A stretch of DNA of 64,000 nt from an uncultured Sulfitobacter sp. (GCF_947500075.1 NZ_CANMQS010000002.1:186001-250000), one strand, 5' to 3'. Positions 30,334-39,731 are shown, counted from the stretch's first letter. Program-made: numbers and translations. The notes: generated from the sequence alone by a model not told the origin.

Positions 30334-32046
30334 ATGGCGCTGGATGATCGGAAAAAAGCGGGTGGGGACGCACCCGGCAAAGGCGTGTGGAAATCCGGCA
30401 AAGGCAAGGGTCGCCACCATACCAAGGGCCGCCAGTTGGAAGATCAGGCATGGTCCGACGTGCAGGAGCTGCTGGGCGACCAGCCGCGCCGCGCCGATCT
30501 GTTGATCGAATTCCTGCACCTCATTCAGGACCGCTACGGCTGCCTGTCCGCCGCCCACCTGCGCGCGCTGGCCGAAGAGATGCGCATGTCCATGGCCGAG
30601 GTCTATGAAGTTGCGACCTTCTATGCCCATTTCGACGTGGTCAAAGAAGGCGAAACCCCACCCCCCGCGCTGACCATCCGCGTCTGCGATAGCCTGTCGT
30701 GTGAGCTGGCCGGCGCCCAGCAGTTGAAGAAAGCGCTGGAAGACGGCTTTGATGCCGCCGAAGTCCGCGTGCTGCGCGCACCCTGCATGGGACGTTGCGA
30801 CACGGCCCCGGTGCTGGAACTGGGCCACAAGCACATCGACCACGCCGATGTGGACAAGGTCAAAGCCGCCATCGCCGCCAAGGACACCCACGCGGTGATC
30901 CCCGACTATCAGACCTATGACGCCTATGCCGCCGAAGGCGGCTATGCCGCGCTCAAGGACCTGCGGGAAAACGGCAATTGGGAAGACGTGCAGGAAAAAG
31001 TCCTGTCCTCTGGCCTGCGCGGATTGGGCGGCGCCGGGTTCCCGTCGGGCAAGAAATGGGGCTTTGTCCGCGCCAACGCAGGCCCCCGTTACCTCGCTGT
31101 AAACGGGGACGAAGGCGAGCCGGGCACTTTTAAAGACCGCTACTACCTTGAGCGTGTCCCGCATCTCTTCCTTGAGGGGATGCTGATCGCCGCATGGGCG
31201 GTGGAGGCGGAGACCTGCTTTATCTACATGCGCGACGAATACCCCGCCGTGCTGCACATTCTGGCAAAGGAAATCGCCGCACTTGAAGCGGCGGGCGTCG
31301 TCGAGAAGGGCTACATCGACCTGCGCCGCGGGGCAGGGGCCTACATCTGCGGTGAGGAATCCGCGATGATCGAAAGCATCGAAGGCAAACGCGGCATGCC
31401 GCGCCACCGCCCGCCTTTTGTGGCGCAGGTGGGTGTCTTTGGCCAGCCCACGCTGGTCCATAATATCGAGACATTGCATTGGGTTGCCCGCATCTGCCGG
31501 GAAGGGCCGGAAGTGCTTTCGGGCACCGAAAAGAACGGCCGCAAGGGGTTGCGCAGCTATTCCGTCTCGGGCCGTGTGGCCAATCCGGGCGTGCATCTGT
31601 TGCCTGCGGGGTCCACGATTACGGACATCATCGAAGCCTGCGGCGGCATGGCCGACGGCCATGTGTTCAAAGCCTACCAACCCGGCGGCCCCTCTTCAGG
31701 TCTGCTGCCTGCGACGATGCACGACATCCCGCTGGATTTTGACACACTGCAACCGCACGGCAGCTTCATCGGGTCTGCGGCGGTCGTCGTCCTCTCTGAG
31801 ACCGACAGCGCCCGCGCTGCTGCGCTCAACATGCTGCGGTTCTTCGAGGATGAAAGCTGTGGCCAGTGCACACCCTGCCGCGTTGGGTGTGAGAAGGCCG
31901 TGAAGCTGATGCAGGCCGATACATGGGACCAGCCGCTGCTGGAGGAACTCTCCACTGCGATGGTCGATGCCTCCATCTGCGGGCTGGGACAGGCGGCACC
32001 AAACCCCATTCGCATGGTGATGAAGCATTTCGCGGATGAAATCTGA
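30334..32046 (+). CDS. Fused NuoE-NuoF-like protein (NAD-dependent formate dehydrogenase beta subunit FdsB-like)
   Basis: N-terminal thioredoxin-like 2Fe-2S region (CDSLSCE..CMGRCD) plus NuoF signatures GLRGLGGAGFPSGKKW, GAGAYICGEESAMIESIEG, ESCGQCTPCRVGCEK. Confidence 0.87.
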   Translation: MALDDRKKAGGDAPGKGVWKSGKGKGRHHTKGRQLEDQAWSDVQELLGDQPRRADLLIEFLHLIQDRYGCLSAAHLRALAEEMRMSMAEVYEVATFYAHFDVVKEGETPPPALTIRVCDSLSCELAGAQQLKKALEDGFDAAEVRVLRAPCMGRCDTAPVLELGHKHIDHADVDKVKAAIAAKDTHAVIPDYQTYDAYAAEGGYAALKDLRENGNWEDVQEKVLSSGLRGLGGAGFPSGKKWGFVRANAGPRYLAVNGDEGEPGTFKDRYYLERVPHLFLEGMLIAAWAVEAETCFIYMRDEYPAVLHILAKEIAALEAAGVVEKGYIDLRRGAGAYICGEESAMIESIEGKRGMPRHRPPFVAQVGVFGQPTLVHNIETLHWVARICREGPEVLSGTEKNGRKGLRSYSVSGRVANPGVHLLPAGSTITDIIEACGGMADGHVFKAYQPGGPSSGLLPATMHDIPLDFDTLQPHGSFIGSAAVVVLSETDSARAAALNMLRFFEDESCGQCTPCRVGCEKAVKLMQADTWDQPLLEELSTAMVDASICGLGQAAPNPIRMVMKHFADEI

Positions 32047-32128
32047 AGGGCCGCGCGCCCTTCCATCTGACCGCGCCAGCTTATACATCGGGTCAAAGAC
32101 CTGAGTTCACTGGCGCGGAGACCCCCCT

Positions 32129-33886
32129 TTGGCATTTTTCAAGAAGCTCAAAGAGCGGCTGTTCAAATCCTCATCCAAGATTGATGAGGGGTTGGAGGCG
32201 ATCGTCAGCGATGGTGGTGAGGAAGAAACGCTTGTCGTAGAGACGGGCGCGGCGGAAGCCGAGGCGGAGCGTCAGGCGGCAGCGGCGCGCGAAGCGGAAG
32301 CGGCGCGTCTGGCGGCAGAGGAAGAAGCCCGCCAGGAAGCGGCGCGGGAAGCGCAGGCGCAAGCCGAGCGGCTGGCGGCAGAAGAGGCCGCCCGTGTTGC
32401 CGCCGAGGAGGAAGCCGCCGCCGAAGCCGCGCGTCTGGCTGCCCAACAGGAAGCGGCCCGCATCGCAGAGGAACAAGCCGCCGCCGCAGAGGCTGCAAGA
32501 CGCCGCGCCGCTGAGGAAGCCGCCGCCGAGGAAGCACGCCTTGCCGCCGAACGCGCCGCGGCCGCAGATGAAGCCGCCCGTCAGGAAGCCGAAGCCGCCG
32601 CCGCCCGCGCTGCTGAAGAGGCCCGCCTTGCCGCCGAAGCAGAAGCCGCCGCACAAGCCGAAGCGGCACGCCTTGCCGCCGCCCATGAAGCGGCGCGTGT
32701 GGCTGCCGCGCAAAAGGCGCAGGAAGACGCCGACCGGCGCGCCGCTGAAGAAGCCGCGCGCGCCCAAGCGGCAGAGCAGGCCCGGCTGGACGCAGAGCAG
32801 AAAGCCGCGCAAGAAGCGCGCGCCCAGGCAGAGCGTGATGCAGCCGAAGCCGCCCGCGTCGCCGAAGAAACCGAAGCTCAGCGTCTGGCCGCAGAAGCCG
32901 TGCCCGAGCCCGCAGCCCCGGCCCCCTTGCACACAACATTGACCCCCGTTGCCCCCTCCCTCATCGAGGACGAAGAAGAGACCTCCGAACCCGCCAAGAA
33001 ACCCGGCTTGCTGGGCCGTCTCATGGGCCGCAGCGCCCCCAAGACCGTCGTGCGCCGGACGCTGGACGACGACATGCTCGAACAGCTCGAAGAATTGCTG
33101 ATCACCGCTGACATGGGCGTGGACACCGCCCTGCGCGTGACCGCCAACATGGCCGAAGGGCGGCTCGGCAAGAAATTGAGCGTCGCTGAAATCAAAACCC
33201 TGATGGCCGACGAAGTCGCCCGCATCATGGAGCCTGTGGCCCGGCCCCTGCCGCTTTTCCCCAAGACACCGCAGGTGGTGCTGGTGGTCGGCGTGAACGG
33301 GTCGGGCAAGACCACCACGATTGGCAAACTCGCCAGCCAGTTCCGTGCCGCAGGTAAGAAGGTGGTGATTGCCGCAGGCGACACCTTCCGCGCGGCGGCG
33401 GTGGAACAGCTTCAGGTCTGGGGGGACCGCGCAGGCGTGCCCGTGCTGACCGCCGCACAGGGCAGTGACCCTGCCAGCCTTGCCTTTGACGCGATGGCAC
33501 AGGCGCAGGCCGATGGGGCGGACCTTCTGCTGATCGACACCGCCGGCCGCTTGCAGAACCGCGGCGACCTGATGGAGGAACTGGCCAAGATCGTCCGTGT
33601 CATCCGCAAGAAAGACGAAACCGCGCCCCACAACACGCTGCTGGTGCTGGATGCGACAACGGGCCAGAACGCGCTCAGTCAGGTGAAAACGTTTCAGGAA
33701 ATCTCGGACGTATCCGGGCTGGTGATGACCAAACTTGACGGCACCGCCAAGGGCGGCGTGCTGGTGGCGCTGGCCGATAAATTCGGCCTGCCGATCCATG
33801 CCATCGGCGTGGGCGAACAGATCGATGATCTGTCACCCTTTGATCCAGAGGAATTTGCCGACGCGCTGGTGGGCAATGAACGGTAG
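32129..33886 (+). CDS. ftsY: Signal recognition particle receptor FtsY
   Basis: GVNGSGKTTTIGKLA, DTFRAAAVEQL, DTAGRLQN, TKLDGTAKGG; long Ala/Glu/Arg-rich N-terminal region; TTG start. Confidence 0.95.
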   Translation: MAFFKKLKERLFKSSSKIDEGLEAIVSDGGEEETLVVETGAAEAEAERQAAAAREAEAARLAAEEEARQEAAREAQAQAERLAAEEAARVAAEEEAAAEAARLAAQQEAARIAEEQAAAAEAARRRAAEEAAAEEARLAAERAAAADEAARQEAEAAAARAAEEARLAAEAEAAAQAEAARLAAAHEAARVAAAQKAQEDADRRAAEEAARAQAAEQARLDAEQKAAQEARAQAERDAAEAARVAEETEAQRLAAEAVPEPAAPAPLHTTLTPVAPSLIEDEEETSEPAKKPGLLGRLMGRSAPKTVVRRTLDDDMLEQLEELLITADMGVDTALRVTANMAEGRLGKKLSVAEIKTLMADEVARIMEPVARPLPLFPKTPQVVLVVGVNGSGKTTTIGKLASQFRAAGKKVVIAAGDTFRAAAVEQLQVWGDRAGVPVLTAAQGSDPASLAFDAMAQAQADGADLLLIDTAGRLQNRGDLMEELAKIVRVIRKKDETAPHNTLLVLDATTGQNALSQVKTFQEISDVSGLVMTKLDGTAKGGVLVALADKFGLPIHAIGVGEQIDDLSPFDPEEFADALVGNER

Positions 33887-33947
33887 ACCTCCCGCGCGGG
33901 GGCGTCCTTCCGACTTCAGCTTTCTGCCCGGCGCGACGGCTGCGCAT

Positions 33948-34001
33948 GAGTTTATTGGCCAAATGAAGCCCGGACCTGCGCTTCATTTGGCCTTTAAACT
34001 C
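33948..34001. repeat. Inverted repeat with 22-bp arms (2 mismatches) downstream of ftsY
   Basis: GAGTTTATTGGCCAAATGAAGC ... GCTTCATTTGGCCTTTAAACTC; left arm recurs at 58364. Confidence 0.85.
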
Positions 34002-34048
34002 AATTCCAACAACAAGGCCTGGGGACGGCGGTTGTGTGAAGGTACGTC

Positions 34049-34951
34049 TTGACCGATTGGCTGCTCTCCATCGAAGGCACCGAGACCGGGCATCAGGTTG
34101 CCCTTGGCCTCGCCATCATGGCGGCGTTTCTGCACGCGGTCTTTGGCGCGCTGCAAAAGGGGCGGCATGATCCGTGGCTGACGCGGGGCGCGATTGATTT
34201 CGCCTATTGCATCATGGCTGCCCCCTTTGCGCTTTTTGTCGTGCCCTGGCCGGAGCCACATATGTGGGTCATCTTCCTTGGCGCCTTTTCCATCCACATC
34301 ATCTACAAATGCCTGCAAGCCTGGGCCTATACCAAGGGGGCCTATACGGTCGTCTACCCGGTGGTGCGCGGCACCGGGCCGCTCTTTGCGGTGATCGGGG
34401 CCTATCTGATCTTTGAGGAACGCTTCACAGGTGTGCAATGGCTGGGGGTGGCCGTGCTGCTGGCGGGTATCTTCGGGCTGGCGATCTACAACATGGTGTT
34501 TCTGGTGTCCGAACGCGACACCCTGCACGCCGCCCTTGGCATTGCCGTGCTGACCGGGCTCTTTGTCGCACTCTACACCACCTATGACGCCTACGGCATC
34601 CGCGCCACGCAGAACCCGTTCACGTTCCTTGCGTGGTTTTTCATGATTGACGGGCTGGTGATGCCTTTCATCGCGGCGGCGCGCTGGCGGCGGATGGTGG
34701 ACGCCCCCGCTCTTGGCCCGCTTCTGGCGCGTGGGTTTGTGGGCGGCATCACCGCTTTCCTCAGCTTTGGCGCGATCATGATGGCAACGCGGCTCGACAA
34801 GGTGGGCGAGGCGGCGGTGCTGCGCGAAACCTCAACCGTGTTTGCCGCGCTGATCGGCTGGATTTTTCTCAAAGAAACCGTTGGGCCGCGACGTCTTGGC
34901 CTGATGGCATTGATCGCAGCAGGCGCTGTGATAGTTGAGATGGGCGGATAA
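34049..34951 (+). CDS. EamA/DMT-family transporter
   Basis: Ten-TM-like hydrophobic profile with duplicated EamA pattern; TTG start. Confidence 0.8.
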   Translation: MTDWLLSIEGTETGHQVALGLAIMAAFLHAVFGALQKGRHDPWLTRGAIDFAYCIMAAPFALFVVPWPEPHMWVIFLGAFSIHIIYKCLQAWAYTKGAYTVVYPVVRGTGPLFAVIGAYLIFEERFTGVQWLGVAVLLAGIFGLAIYNMVFLVSERDTLHAALGIAVLTGLFVALYTTYDAYGIRATQNPFTFLAWFFMIDGLVMPFIAAARWRRMVDAPALGPLLARGFVGGITAFLSFGAIMMATRLDKVGEAAVLRETSTVFAALIGWIFLKETVGPRRLGLMALIAAGAVIVEMGG

Positions 34952-34965
34952 AGGAGAGACCCTGC

Positions 34966-35571
34966 ATGGCTGAGCCCAAAACCATCAACCCCATCCTCAA
35001 GCATGTGCTTGAACTGGGTCCGCCCTTGCTGTTTTTCGTGATCTACCAGCGCATCCGCGATGACGTGTTTACCTGGGGCGGGACAGACTACAGCGGGTTT
35101 ATCGTGGCAACCCTTATTTTCGTGCCAATCTTGTTGATCGCGATGGGTATTCTCTGGGCCATGACCGGACAACTCAGCCGGTTGCAGGTATTCACAGCCT
35201 GCATTGTTATCTTCTTTGGTGCCCTGACGTGGTGGTTCAATGACGAGAAGTTTTTCAAGATGAAAACAACCATAGCTTATGGCATTTTTGCGATCATCCT
35301 CGGCATCGGGCTTGCGCGGGGGCGCAGCTATCTTGCCTATGTCATGTCCGAGGTGATCCCGATGACTGATCAAGGCTGGATGGTGCTGACCCGGAGGCTG
35401 ACGATGTTCTTTGTGGCGATGGGGGTGGCCAACGAAGTGATCTGGCGCACCATGTCCACCGATGCCTGGGTCAAGATCGAAACCTTTGGCTTTCCGATCG
35501 TGACGTTTCTATTCCTTTGGACGCAGATCGTGGCGCTTGAGAAATATACAGTCTCTGAAGACGAAAGCTGA
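34966..35571 (+). CDS. ispZ: Inner membrane septation protein A family (YciB/IspZ)
   Basis: ELGPPLLFFVIY; NDEKFFKMKTTIAYGIFA; WVKIETFGFP. Confidence 0.9.
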   Translation: MAEPKTINPILKHVLELGPPLLFFVIYQRIRDDVFTWGGTDYSGFIVATLIFVPILLIAMGILWAMTGQLSRLQVFTACIVIFFGALTWWFNDEKFFKMKTTIAYGIFAIILGIGLARGRSYLAYVMSEVIPMTDQGWMVLTRRLTMFFVAMGVANEVIWRTMSTDAWVKIETFGFPIVTFLFLWTQIVALEKYTVSEDES

Positions 35572-35573
35572 CG

Positions 35574-36305
35574 CTACTGCGCCTGCTGCAAGGCCTGCGT
35601 CTCCTGTACCATCGGCTCTTGCAGACCGGGGCGCCACTGCGGAGAGTTGGGCGCAACCGAATGCGCAACTTTCTGTGCCAGATCAAGGGACAGAACCGAT
35701 TCCAGCGCCAGCTTGAACCGGGCAGAGCGTGCCGATGCACGCGCAAGGTCCTCGCCCGTCCACTCCAGTATTTCAGACCCGGCAGCCAGCGTTGTAGTGG
35801 CCGAGGCAGGCCCGCCGGTCAGATATGCAACCTCCCCCACAAACACCCCTGCGGGCACGTTGAAACTGTCGCCCTTTTTGACAATCGACGTGTGCCCGGA
35901 CACCACATAGAACAATCGCGTCAGCGGCATCCCCTCCGTAGTCAACACCAGATCCGTATCCGCCACATAACGCCGCGCACTGCGCATCAGGATGCGAAAG
36001 TCGCCCGGTTTCATGCTGTAGAACTGATCAAAGATATCCGCATGTTTGCGCGGAATGGCCAGCCGTGACCGACCCGCCAGCAGGATCGCCAGACCGTATA
36101 TATTCGCAAACCCAATCATGATCGAAATGAACATCGCTTCCCAAAGCGGCGTATCCGCGACGGTCGCGTAGTAGACCGTATAAAACCCCGTGCCCGTCAG
36201 CACCATCAATCGCAGAACAATCTGGTTAATGATAAGCAGGCCCAGGATGTAGAAAACACCGGCCACATAGACGAGCGTCTCGGGACTCATCAAATATTCA
36301 AACAC
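35574..36305 (-). CDS. Membrane protein with cyclic-nucleotide-binding/Popeye-like domain
   Basis: Three N-terminal TM helices followed by a CNBD-like segment ending FVGEVAYLTGGPASATTTLAAGSEILEW. Confidence 0.7.
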   Translation of the reverse strand: MFEYLMSPETLVYVAGVFYILGLLIINQIVLRLMVLTGTGFYTVYYATVADTPLWEAMFISIMIGFANIYGLAILLAGRSRLAIPRKHADIFDQFYSMKPGDFRILMRSARRYVADTDLVLTTEGMPLTRLFYVVSGHTSIVKKGDSFNVPAGVFVGEVAYLTGGPASATTTLAAGSEILEWTGEDLARASARSARFKLALESVLSLDLAQKVAHSVAPNSPQWRPGLQEPMVQETQALQQAQ

Positions 36306-36385
36306 GCAAAACGCTCTCTCTCGACCTAAGATGACAGAGCTTGCATCGAAATTTTCCCTGCGTAAAGAATTCTGTGTGCGGGCGA

Positions 36386-37093
36386 CTATTTTTTGTGGGT
36401 GAACAGCTTGTCCTGTGCGCCTTTGTCCTTGGAGAAATCGCCGCGTTTCTCCGCAAACAGCGCCCGTCCGCGTTGCACACCGGGCCGTGCGCCCATCGTC
36501 TCAAGCCAGCGGGCCATGTGCGGTTTGTCTTCCAGCGTCTGCTGCTGCCCTTCCCAAAGCGACGCCCAGCCCCAGATCGCAAAATCCGCGATGGAGATGA
36601 AATCACCCGCGACGTATTCGGCCTGTGCCAACTGCCGATCCAGCACGCCGTAAAGCCGCGCCGTCTCGCTCCGGTAGCGGTCCTTGGCGTAGGGCAGATC
36701 GTTTGGCGGGTCCATCGCTGGCGCGTACTTCAGGAAGTGATGCGCTTGCCCGGCCATGGGGCCCAGACCGCCCATCTGCCACATCAACCATTCCTCCACC
36801 GCAATGCGGTCCCGCTCTGTCTTGCCATTAAACGTCCCGGTTTTCCGCGCGAGGTATTGCAGGATCGCCCCGGATTCAAAGACCGACACCGGCGCGCCAT
36901 CTGGCCCATCCGGGTCCACAATCGCGGGCATCCGGTTGTTGGGGGCGATCTTCAGGAAGTCAGGTGCAAACTGATCGCCTGCGCCGATGTTGATCAGATG
37001 GGTTTCATAGGGCAGGCCCATTTCCTCCAACGCGATGGAGACTTTCCAACCATTGGGGGTGGGCCAGTAGTAAAGGTCGATGGGGGCGGGCAT
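36386..37093 (-). CDS. Glutathione S-transferase (YfcG/YghU/Ure2-like)
   Basis: IDLYYWPTPNGWKVSIALEEMGLPYETHLINI; PNNRMPAIVDPDG; FESGAILQYLA. Confidence 0.9.
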   Translation of the reverse strand: MPAPIDLYYWPTPNGWKVSIALEEMGLPYETHLINIGAGDQFAPDFLKIAPNNRMPAIVDPDGPDGAPVSVFESGAILQYLARKTGTFNGKTERDRIAVEEWLMWQMGGLGPMAGQAHHFLKYAPAMDPPNDLPYAKDRYRSETARLYGVLDRQLAQAEYVAGDFISIADFAIWGWASLWEGQQQTLEDKPHMARWLETMGARPGVQRGRALFAEKRGDFSKDKGAQDKLFTHKK

Positions 37094-37185
37094 AGGTGGT
37101 CTCCTGCAAGGTCAGGTGAGTTTGACAGGATTTCCGGAGGAGTGAAGGCTTGACCGACACCGGGTCAGAGGCGTAAAGCAATTCT

Positions 37186-37239
37186 CGTGGTGATTTGTTA
37201 CCGGATTGCGGGCCACGTTAAACAATCTGCTAAAAGGTC
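37186..37239 (+). ncRNA. SAM-II riboswitch aptamer upstream of metZ
   Basis: CGTGGtgatttgttaccgGATTGcgggCCACGttaaaCAATCtgcTAAAAGG: P1 CGTGG/CCACG and pseudoknot GATTG/CAATC match the SAM-II architecture known upstream of alphaproteobacterial met genes. Confidence 0.92.
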
Positions 37240-37245
37240 AGGATG

Positions 37246-37283
37246 AAAGCCCCCTTTCGCTTGACCGCGTTTGGGGTTTTTTT
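37246..37283 (+). terminator. Possible intrinsic terminator between the SAM-II aptamer and metZ
   Basis: AAAGCCCCC...GGGGTTTTTTT with a small inner CGC/GCG stem. Confidence 0.45.
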
Positions 37284-37317
37284 GCGTCTCGGGGGCAGAG
37301 ACCACTGGAATGGAACA

Positions 37318-38496
37318 ATGAGTAAAGACTGGCAAAAAGGCACCCGTGCGGTGCATGCAGGCACCCGCCGCAGCCAATACGGCGAAGTGTCCGAGGCGAT
37401 CTTCATGACGCAGGGCTTTGTTTATGACAGCGCCGAACAGGCTGAGGCGCGGTTCGAAGCACTGGGCGAGGATGAATTCATCTACGCCCGCTATGGCAAC
37501 CCCACCGTCAAGATGTTCGAAGAACGCATCGCCTCCCTCGAAGGGACCGAAGACGCCTTTGCCACGGCTTCCGGCATGGCAGCGGTCAATGGCGCGCTGA
37601 TGTCGCTGGTCAAGGCGGGCGATCATGTGGTGTCCTCCCGCGCGCTGTTCGGCTCGTGCCTGTATATCGCCGAGGAAATCCTGCCCCGGTTCGGCGTCGA
37701 AGTGACCTTTGTCGATGGCCATGATCTGGACCAGTGGGAAGCCGCCATTCGGCCCGACACCCGCGCGGTCTTCTTCGAATCCCTCTCCAACCCGGCGCTT
37801 GAACTGGTGGACATCGAAGCGGTCTCGAAGCTGGCCCATGCCAAGGGCGCGATTGTGGTCTGTGACAACGTTTTCGCCACGCCGATCTACTCGAAGGCCG
37901 TCGCGCAAGGCGCTGATATCGTGATCTATTCCGCTACCAAGCACATCGACGGGCAGGGCCGTGCGCTGGGCGGGGTGATCCTTGGCACGCGGGAGATGAT
38001 CCGCAAGACGGTTGAGCCTTACATGAAGCACACCGGCGGCTCGATGAGCCCCTTTACCGCCTGGATCATGCTCAAGGGGCTTGAAACGATGCGCCTGCGG
38101 GTTCAGGCGCAATCGGCCACGGCGCTGGCACTGGCCACGGCGCTTGAGGGCCATGAAAACCTTTCCCGCGTGATCTATCCGGGCCTTCCCAGCCATCCCC
38201 AGCACGCTCTGACCCTGCGCCAGATGGGCGATGGCGGCACGATGCTGGCGATTGAGGTCAAAGGCGGCAAGGAGGGGTCATATCGGTTCCTCAATGCCTG
38301 TAAGGTTGCGATCATCTCCAACAACCTCGGCGATGCCAAAACCATCCTGACACCGCCTGCGTTCACCACGCACCAGCGGCTGCCGCAGGATCAGAAGGAT
38401 GCGCTGGGAATCACACCCGGATTGGTGCGAATCTCTGTCGGTCTGGAAGATGTCCGTGACCTTCAGGCGGATTTCACCCAGGCATTATCGCATTGA
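37318..38496 (+). CDS. metZ: O-succinylhomoserine sulfhydrylase
   Basis: Cys/Met-metabolism PLP enzyme: YSATKHIDGQGRALGG; RYGNPTVKMFEERIASLEGTE; preceded by a SAM-II aptamer. Confidence 0.92.
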   Translation: MSKDWQKGTRAVHAGTRRSQYGEVSEAIFMTQGFVYDSAEQAEARFEALGEDEFIYARYGNPTVKMFEERIASLEGTEDAFATASGMAAVNGALMSLVKAGDHVVSSRALFGSCLYIAEEILPRFGVEVTFVDGHDLDQWEAAIRPDTRAVFFESLSNPALELVDIEAVSKLAHAKGAIVVCDNVFATPIYSKAVAQGADIVIYSATKHIDGQGRALGGVILGTREMIRKTVEPYMKHTGGSMSPFTAWIMLKGLETMRLRVQAQSATALALATALEGHENLSRVIYPGLPSHPQHALTLRQMGDGGTMLAIEVKGGKEGSYRFLNACKVAIISNNLGDAKTILTPPAFTTHQRLPQDQKDALGITPGLVRISVGLEDVRDLQADFTQALSH

Positions 38497-38613
38497 AAGT
38501 GTCGCATTTGCATGGGCTTAGGACTGGCCTATTGAGGTATATCATATCTTAATTGGTAATCTCGAATGCGCACCCTACTTAAAGCCTGCGCACCGAAGAG
38601 GGGGGCCAAGTCC

Positions 38614-39708
38614 ATGAATGCAATCACTTCTGTTGAAAAAGCACCTGAGCGATCAGAGGCAGAGGAAGCACTTGCGACGCTGAAAAAATGGGCCGCAGGG
38701 GCCTCGGCCTCCGAAATTGAGGGGCTGGATCCCGCCGTGGCGCGCCTGCTGTCGGACGAAGTGGCCTATCCCGATTTCAAGCGGACGTACCCGGACGATT
38801 TCGCCGTGGGCGACAATTACAAAGCGACATTGCCTGATCTGCAAAACGGCCCGTCGAGCCTGATCAGGGGCGCAAAGACGCAGATCCAGCACGTTGGCAT
38901 CTCCAACTTCCGGCTGCCCATTCGCTTTCACACCCGCGACAATGGCGATCTCAGCCTTGAGACTTCCATCACCGGGTCTGTCAGCCTTGAGGCCGACAAG
39001 AAGGGCATCAACATGTCCCGCATCATGCGCAGTTTTTACAAACACGCAGAGCAGACGTTCAGCTTTGACGTGATCGAAGCCGCCCTTGATGACTACAAGA
39101 CCGATCTCGAAAGCATGGATGCCCGCATCCAGATGCGGTTCTCCTTCCCGATGAAGACAACAAGTCTGCGGTCGGGCCTTCAGGGCTATCAATACTATGA
39201 TGTGGCGCTGGAACTGGTGGAAAAGGACGGTGTGCGCCAGCGCATGATCCACCTCGACTACGTCTATTCCAGCACATGCCCCTGTTCGCTGGAACTGTCC
39301 GAGCATGCCCGCGCCACCCGCGGACAGCTCGCCACGCCCCATTCGCAACGCTCCGTCGCGCGGATTTCGGCGGTGATGGACGACAAGCACAAATGCCTGT
39401 GGTTCGAAGAACTGATCGAAGCCTGCCGCCGCGCCGTGCCGACAGAGACGCAAGTCATGGTCAAGCGCGAGGATGAGCAGGCCTTCGCCGAACTGAACGC
39501 CGCCAACCCGATCTTCGTCGAAGATGCCGCACGTCTGTTCTGCGAACAATTGCAGGCCGAACCCCGCATCAAGGATTTCCGCGTCGTCGCCAGTCATCAG
39601 GAAAGCCTGCACAGCCATGATGCGATCTCCGTCCTGACCGAAGGGCCGACGTTTGAGATGGCCAGCATCGATCCACGGCTGTTCAGCACGCTGTTCCACG
39701 TCGGGTAA
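38614..39708 (+). CDS. folE2: GTP cyclohydrolase FolE2 (type IB)
   Basis: NFRLPIRFHTRDN, STCPCSLELSEHA, PHSQRSVARISA, VASHQESLHSHDAI; ATG 38614. Confidence 0.93.
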   Translation: MNAITSVEKAPERSEAEEALATLKKWAAGASASEIEGLDPAVARLLSDEVAYPDFKRTYPDDFAVGDNYKATLPDLQNGPSSLIRGAKTQIQHVGISNFRLPIRFHTRDNGDLSLETSITGSVSLEADKKGINMSRIMRSFYKHAEQTFSFDVIEAALDDYKTDLESMDARIQMRFSFPMKTTSLRSGLQGYQYYDVALELVEKDGVRQRMIHLDYVYSSTCPCSLELSEHARATRGQLATPHSQRSVARISAVMDDKHKCLWFEELIEACRRAVPTETQVMVKREDEQAFAELNAANPIFVEDAARLFCEQLQAEPRIKDFRVVASHQESLHSHDAISVLTEGPTFEMASIDPRLFSTLFHVG

Positions 39709-39731
39709 GAAACTCTCCTCAGCGAAATGTG

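Noticed and set aside
30319-31680. 453-aa minus-strand ORF opposite the FdsB-like gene
   Set aside because: Shadow ORF; NuoE/NuoF motifs unambiguous on the plus strand.
32171-33799. 542-aa minus-strand ORF opposite ftsY, rich in Gly/Phe/Cys
   Set aside because: Mirror of the repetitive Ala/Glu coding DNA; low-complexity antisense of a definite ftsY.
38497-38613. AT-rich gap upstream of folE2 as a possible Zur-box
   Set aside because: TATATCATATCTTAATT is AT-rich, but I could not match a convincing Zur palindrome; regulation by zinc would be speculation.
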